Source of the DNA: an uncultured Chloroflexota bacterium
GTDB taxonomy: Bacteria; Chloroflexota; Chloroflexia; Chloroflexales; Chloroflexaceae
Reading direction: 5' to 3'
Length of the DNA: 64,000 nt
NCBI GenBank assembly: GCA_937120965.1
Contig: CAKZKA010000142.1
Coordinates: forward strand, 1 to 64,000
In this document: in pieces, positions 62,166-64,000 of the stretch
Position numbering within the stretch: position 1 is the first letter of the stretch
Layout: every line of letters begins with the position of its first letter
Program-made: the position numbers and the translations under genes
Notes under the pieces: generated by a model
Databases searched by the model: none
The model's input: only the letters and a program-made list of their open reading frames with translations
Told to the model about the DNA's origin: nothing

Positions 62166-64000
62166 TCACCTTAGCAGTGGCAAAAATACCTGCTGCCGCC
62201 CGTCCAGTTGGATCGTCCGGGTCAGGGTCGTGGTGTTCCCCCAGCGATCGCTGAAGCGTACCGCCAGGATGTGTCGCCCCACGCTGACCGGCAAGGTCCA
62301 GCGGTAGGCATCGTAGTAGGGTTGTGGGTCTTCAAAGATGCCGTTCAGCCCGAACTGCACGGCCATGATCCCACCCTGGTCGTCGAGGGCGTTGGTGTCA
62401 ATTCGCACCGTGCGCTCCCGGAGCCGCACGACCGCTTCCGACGCGCCGGACGGCGCTTCGGCAAGCGCCGCGATCTCTGCCGGATCCAGGGCGCGGTTGA
62501 AAATCATTAGCTCGTCCAGGCGTACCCCGCTGTGCCCACCTCCGGCGGCGAAGCGCCCCAGCCGCAACACCTCTCCCACGTCGGTCGGCAACGCGACACC
62601 CTGCGCCCGGGCCACCAGCACCCCATCCAGGTAGAGCGCCTTGTGCCCCCCCTCGGCATCCCAGGTAATCGCCAGGTGGTGCCAGCCTGCGCCGAGGGTG
62701 TCGGGCGCAGCGAGCAGATCGCGGCTGGCCGCGGCGCTGCCGGTTGTCCAGAAGACCCACGCCGGGCCGCCGTCAGGCTCGCTGGCGTCACGGCGGAGGG
62801 CCAGGGTGTGGCTGTACACCGGCGCACCGTCGGGATTGGCGCTGGCGGCGAACAGGTAATGTCGGGGGACGGCGCCGCCGGGATAGCGCTCGGGCAACTC
62901 GGCCCAGAGGCTCACCGTGCCCGCGCGCAGGTCCAGGTTGCCGGCGAGGGGATAGGCGACCTCCGCCGGGCCAGGGTCGAGCGCCTGTCCGGCGTGACCA
63001 GGCCCGAAGCGCGGCGTGCCCGTGATCTGGGGGAAGCCCCGCCCCACCCGTTGAACCGGATGCCCGTCAAACTCAACCGCGAACAGCAGATCATCGGGAG
63101 GGGCAATGCTGATCGCTGCCGATGGCGGTGTCTGATCTGGCCTGGGGAGCTGGCTGCTGAGCAGGGGGGCGGTGATGCCGGGTGGGGTAAAGTCGTAGGC
63201 GCCTATGAGTGACGGCGCCCAGAGCCACTCACCGGGCAGACAGCCGGCGTAGGCCGCGCAGGGGTCCGGCCCTGGCCCAAACCAGCCGTAGGGATCGATC
63301 TGTTTTCCGAAGCGACGCACCTCAAAGTGGAGATGGGGGGTGCCACCGGCGACCCGGCTCGGCCCGCTGACGCCCAGGAAGGCGCCTGCCGCCACGGGCA
63401 GACCCTGGCTCGTGTTGATACGGCCTTCGAAGATTGGGGCGAATCCTCCCAGGTGCCAGTAGATGGTTTCGTAGCCGCCGGGGTGGACAATCACGACGCC
63501 GTTGTCGGGGCGGGTGCGGGCGTAGGCCATCCCGGCGGCGGCGGCGAGGATGGGCGTGCCGATGGGCCGGTCAGGGAAGTAGTAGTCGTGACCGTCGTGC
63601 CCATCGTACTGCACGTTTCCCTGCCCCAGGTGGTTCACCACCACACCGTTGCCATCGTCGCCGCTATCAACGGTCGGGTAGGCGTGATCGAAGTAAGCAA
63701 GATGGACCACCCTGACGCCAGCGGGCCAGGGCTGGAGCAGGGTTAGCCCGCCTGGCGCGTTCGCGGGTGCAGGCGCGACGCCGTCGCCCGTAGACGGCAG
63801 GCTCGCGCCGAGGGCCGGTGGGCCAGACTGGACCAACTCATTGTTGAAGTATGCGGCGAAGGCCTGATTGAAGCGCTCGACCACCGCGCGCCACCCGGCC
63901 AGGGTACGCCCCGTGGCGAGGAAGCGCTGCACGGCTACCCCTTCGGGGGCCTGTTCGAGGGTGAGGGTGAGGGTCAGCCCATCGCTGAAGCGCAGGGTCG
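62166..64000 (-). CDS. M23-type metallopeptidase with LamG domain (5' end outside window)
   Basis: The frame is open to the window edge at 64000, so the N-terminus is missing; about 610 residues are seen. An M23/LysM-type peptidase domain has GHDGHDYYFPDRPIGTPILAAAAG, NGVVIVHPGGYETIYWHLGGF and GGTPHLHFEVRRFG, with the HxH zinc motif. A LamG-like concanavalin domain (about 150 residues, LRAGTVSLWAELPE, WHHLAITWD, LYLDGVLVARA, VRLDELMIFNRALDPAEIAAL) follows. The end is a beta module (GRHILAVRFSDRWGNTTTL). It probably acts on peptidoglycan or another surface peptide outside the cell. Confidence 0.85.
   Translation of the reverse strand, partial: TLRFSDGLTLTLTLEQAPEGVAVQRFLATGRTLAGWRAVVERFNQAFAAYFNNELVQSGPPALGASLPSTGDGVAPAPANAPGGLTLLQPWPAGVRVVHLAYFDHAYPTVDSGDDGNGVVVNHLGQGNVQYDGHDGHDYYFPDRPIGTPILAAAAGMAYARTRPDNGVVIVHPGGYETIYWHLGGFAPIFEGRINTSQGLPVAAGAFLGVSGPSRVAGGTPHLHFEVRRFGKQIDPYGWFGPGPDPCAAYAGCLPGEWLWAPSLIGAYDFTPPGITAPLLSSQLPRPDQTPPSAAISIAPPDDLLFAVEFDGHPVQRVGRGFPQITGTPRFGPGHAGQALDPGPAEVAYPLAGNLDLRAGTVSLWAELPERYPGGAVPRHYLFAASANPDGAPVYSHTLALRRDASEPDGGPAWVFWTTGSAAASRDLLAAPDTLGAGWHHLAITWDAEGGHKALYLDGVLVARAQGVALPTDVGEVLRLGRFAAGGGHSGVRLDELMIFNRALDPAEIAALAEAPSGASEAVVRLRERTVRIDTNALDDQGGIMAVQFGLNGIFEDPQPYYDAYRWTLPVSVGRHILAVRFSDRWGNTTTLTRTIQLDGRQQVFLPLLR

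Overview
The window is GC-rich, densely coded bacterial chromosome. The gene set and intergenic style fit a filamentous Chloroflexota bacterium of class Chloroflexia, probably Chloroflexales (Roseiflexus/Oscillochloris-like). That assignment is inference: there is no rRNA or photosynthesis marker here. No prophage, transposase, CRISPR array or resistance island was seen. The accessory feature is an unusually dense population of non-coding palindromic and MITE-like repeats in nearly every gap.

Layout: 0.3-4.4 kb is a leftward surface-glycan operon (initiating sugar-phosphate transferase, UDP-glucuronate decarboxylase-like SDR, Wzy/O-antigen-ligase-like membrane protein). 5.2-15 kb holds a DUF1992 protein, glutamate synthase large subunit behind a roughly 310-nt structured leader with an intrinsic terminator, a coiled-coil protein, hisH-hisA, a histone-deacetylase-family protein and tRNA-Pro(TGG). 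15.3-21 kb carries signalling genes (PhoB/PhoR-like pair, GAF-PP2C phosphatase, O-methyltransferase, ANTAR response regulator). 21-23 kb is an aroH-aroF shikimate operon with a good promoter, an aromatic-residue-rich leader peptide and a 13-bp terminator: a ribosome-mediated attenuator.

23.5-34 kb has a secreted protein with two pre-peptidase-like domains, a degenerate M28-like membrane protein, holA, rpsT (TTG start), murJ, a GT4 glycosyltransferase, an Eis-like acetyltransferase, a methyltransferase and a small membrane protein. 34.9-39.3 kb is a thiamin salvage locus: promoter, TPP riboswitch, thiW, fused double-ATPase ecfA, ecfT, tenA. Two repeat elements, one nested in the other, sit between the riboswitch and thiW. 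39.7-51.5 kb contains a DUF4838 protein, a DMT exporter, two STAS-domain regulators (stressosome-like), an SLC13 permease, a GT4 enzyme and a CvpA-like protein. 51.9-64 kb contains gap, two sigma/anti-sigma pairs (one unusual, one SigK/RskA type), a polyprenyl diphosphate synthase, an SDR lacking the usual catalytic Ser, the principal-type sigma factor and an M23-LamG protein cut by the window edge.

The strongest leads for new biology are (i) the aromatic leader-peptide attenuator of aroH-aroF, (ii) the unassigned gltB leader RNA, and (iii) the non-autonomous repeats, including one nested insertion that shows past mobility and one copy that supplies the last codons and stop of a STAS protein.
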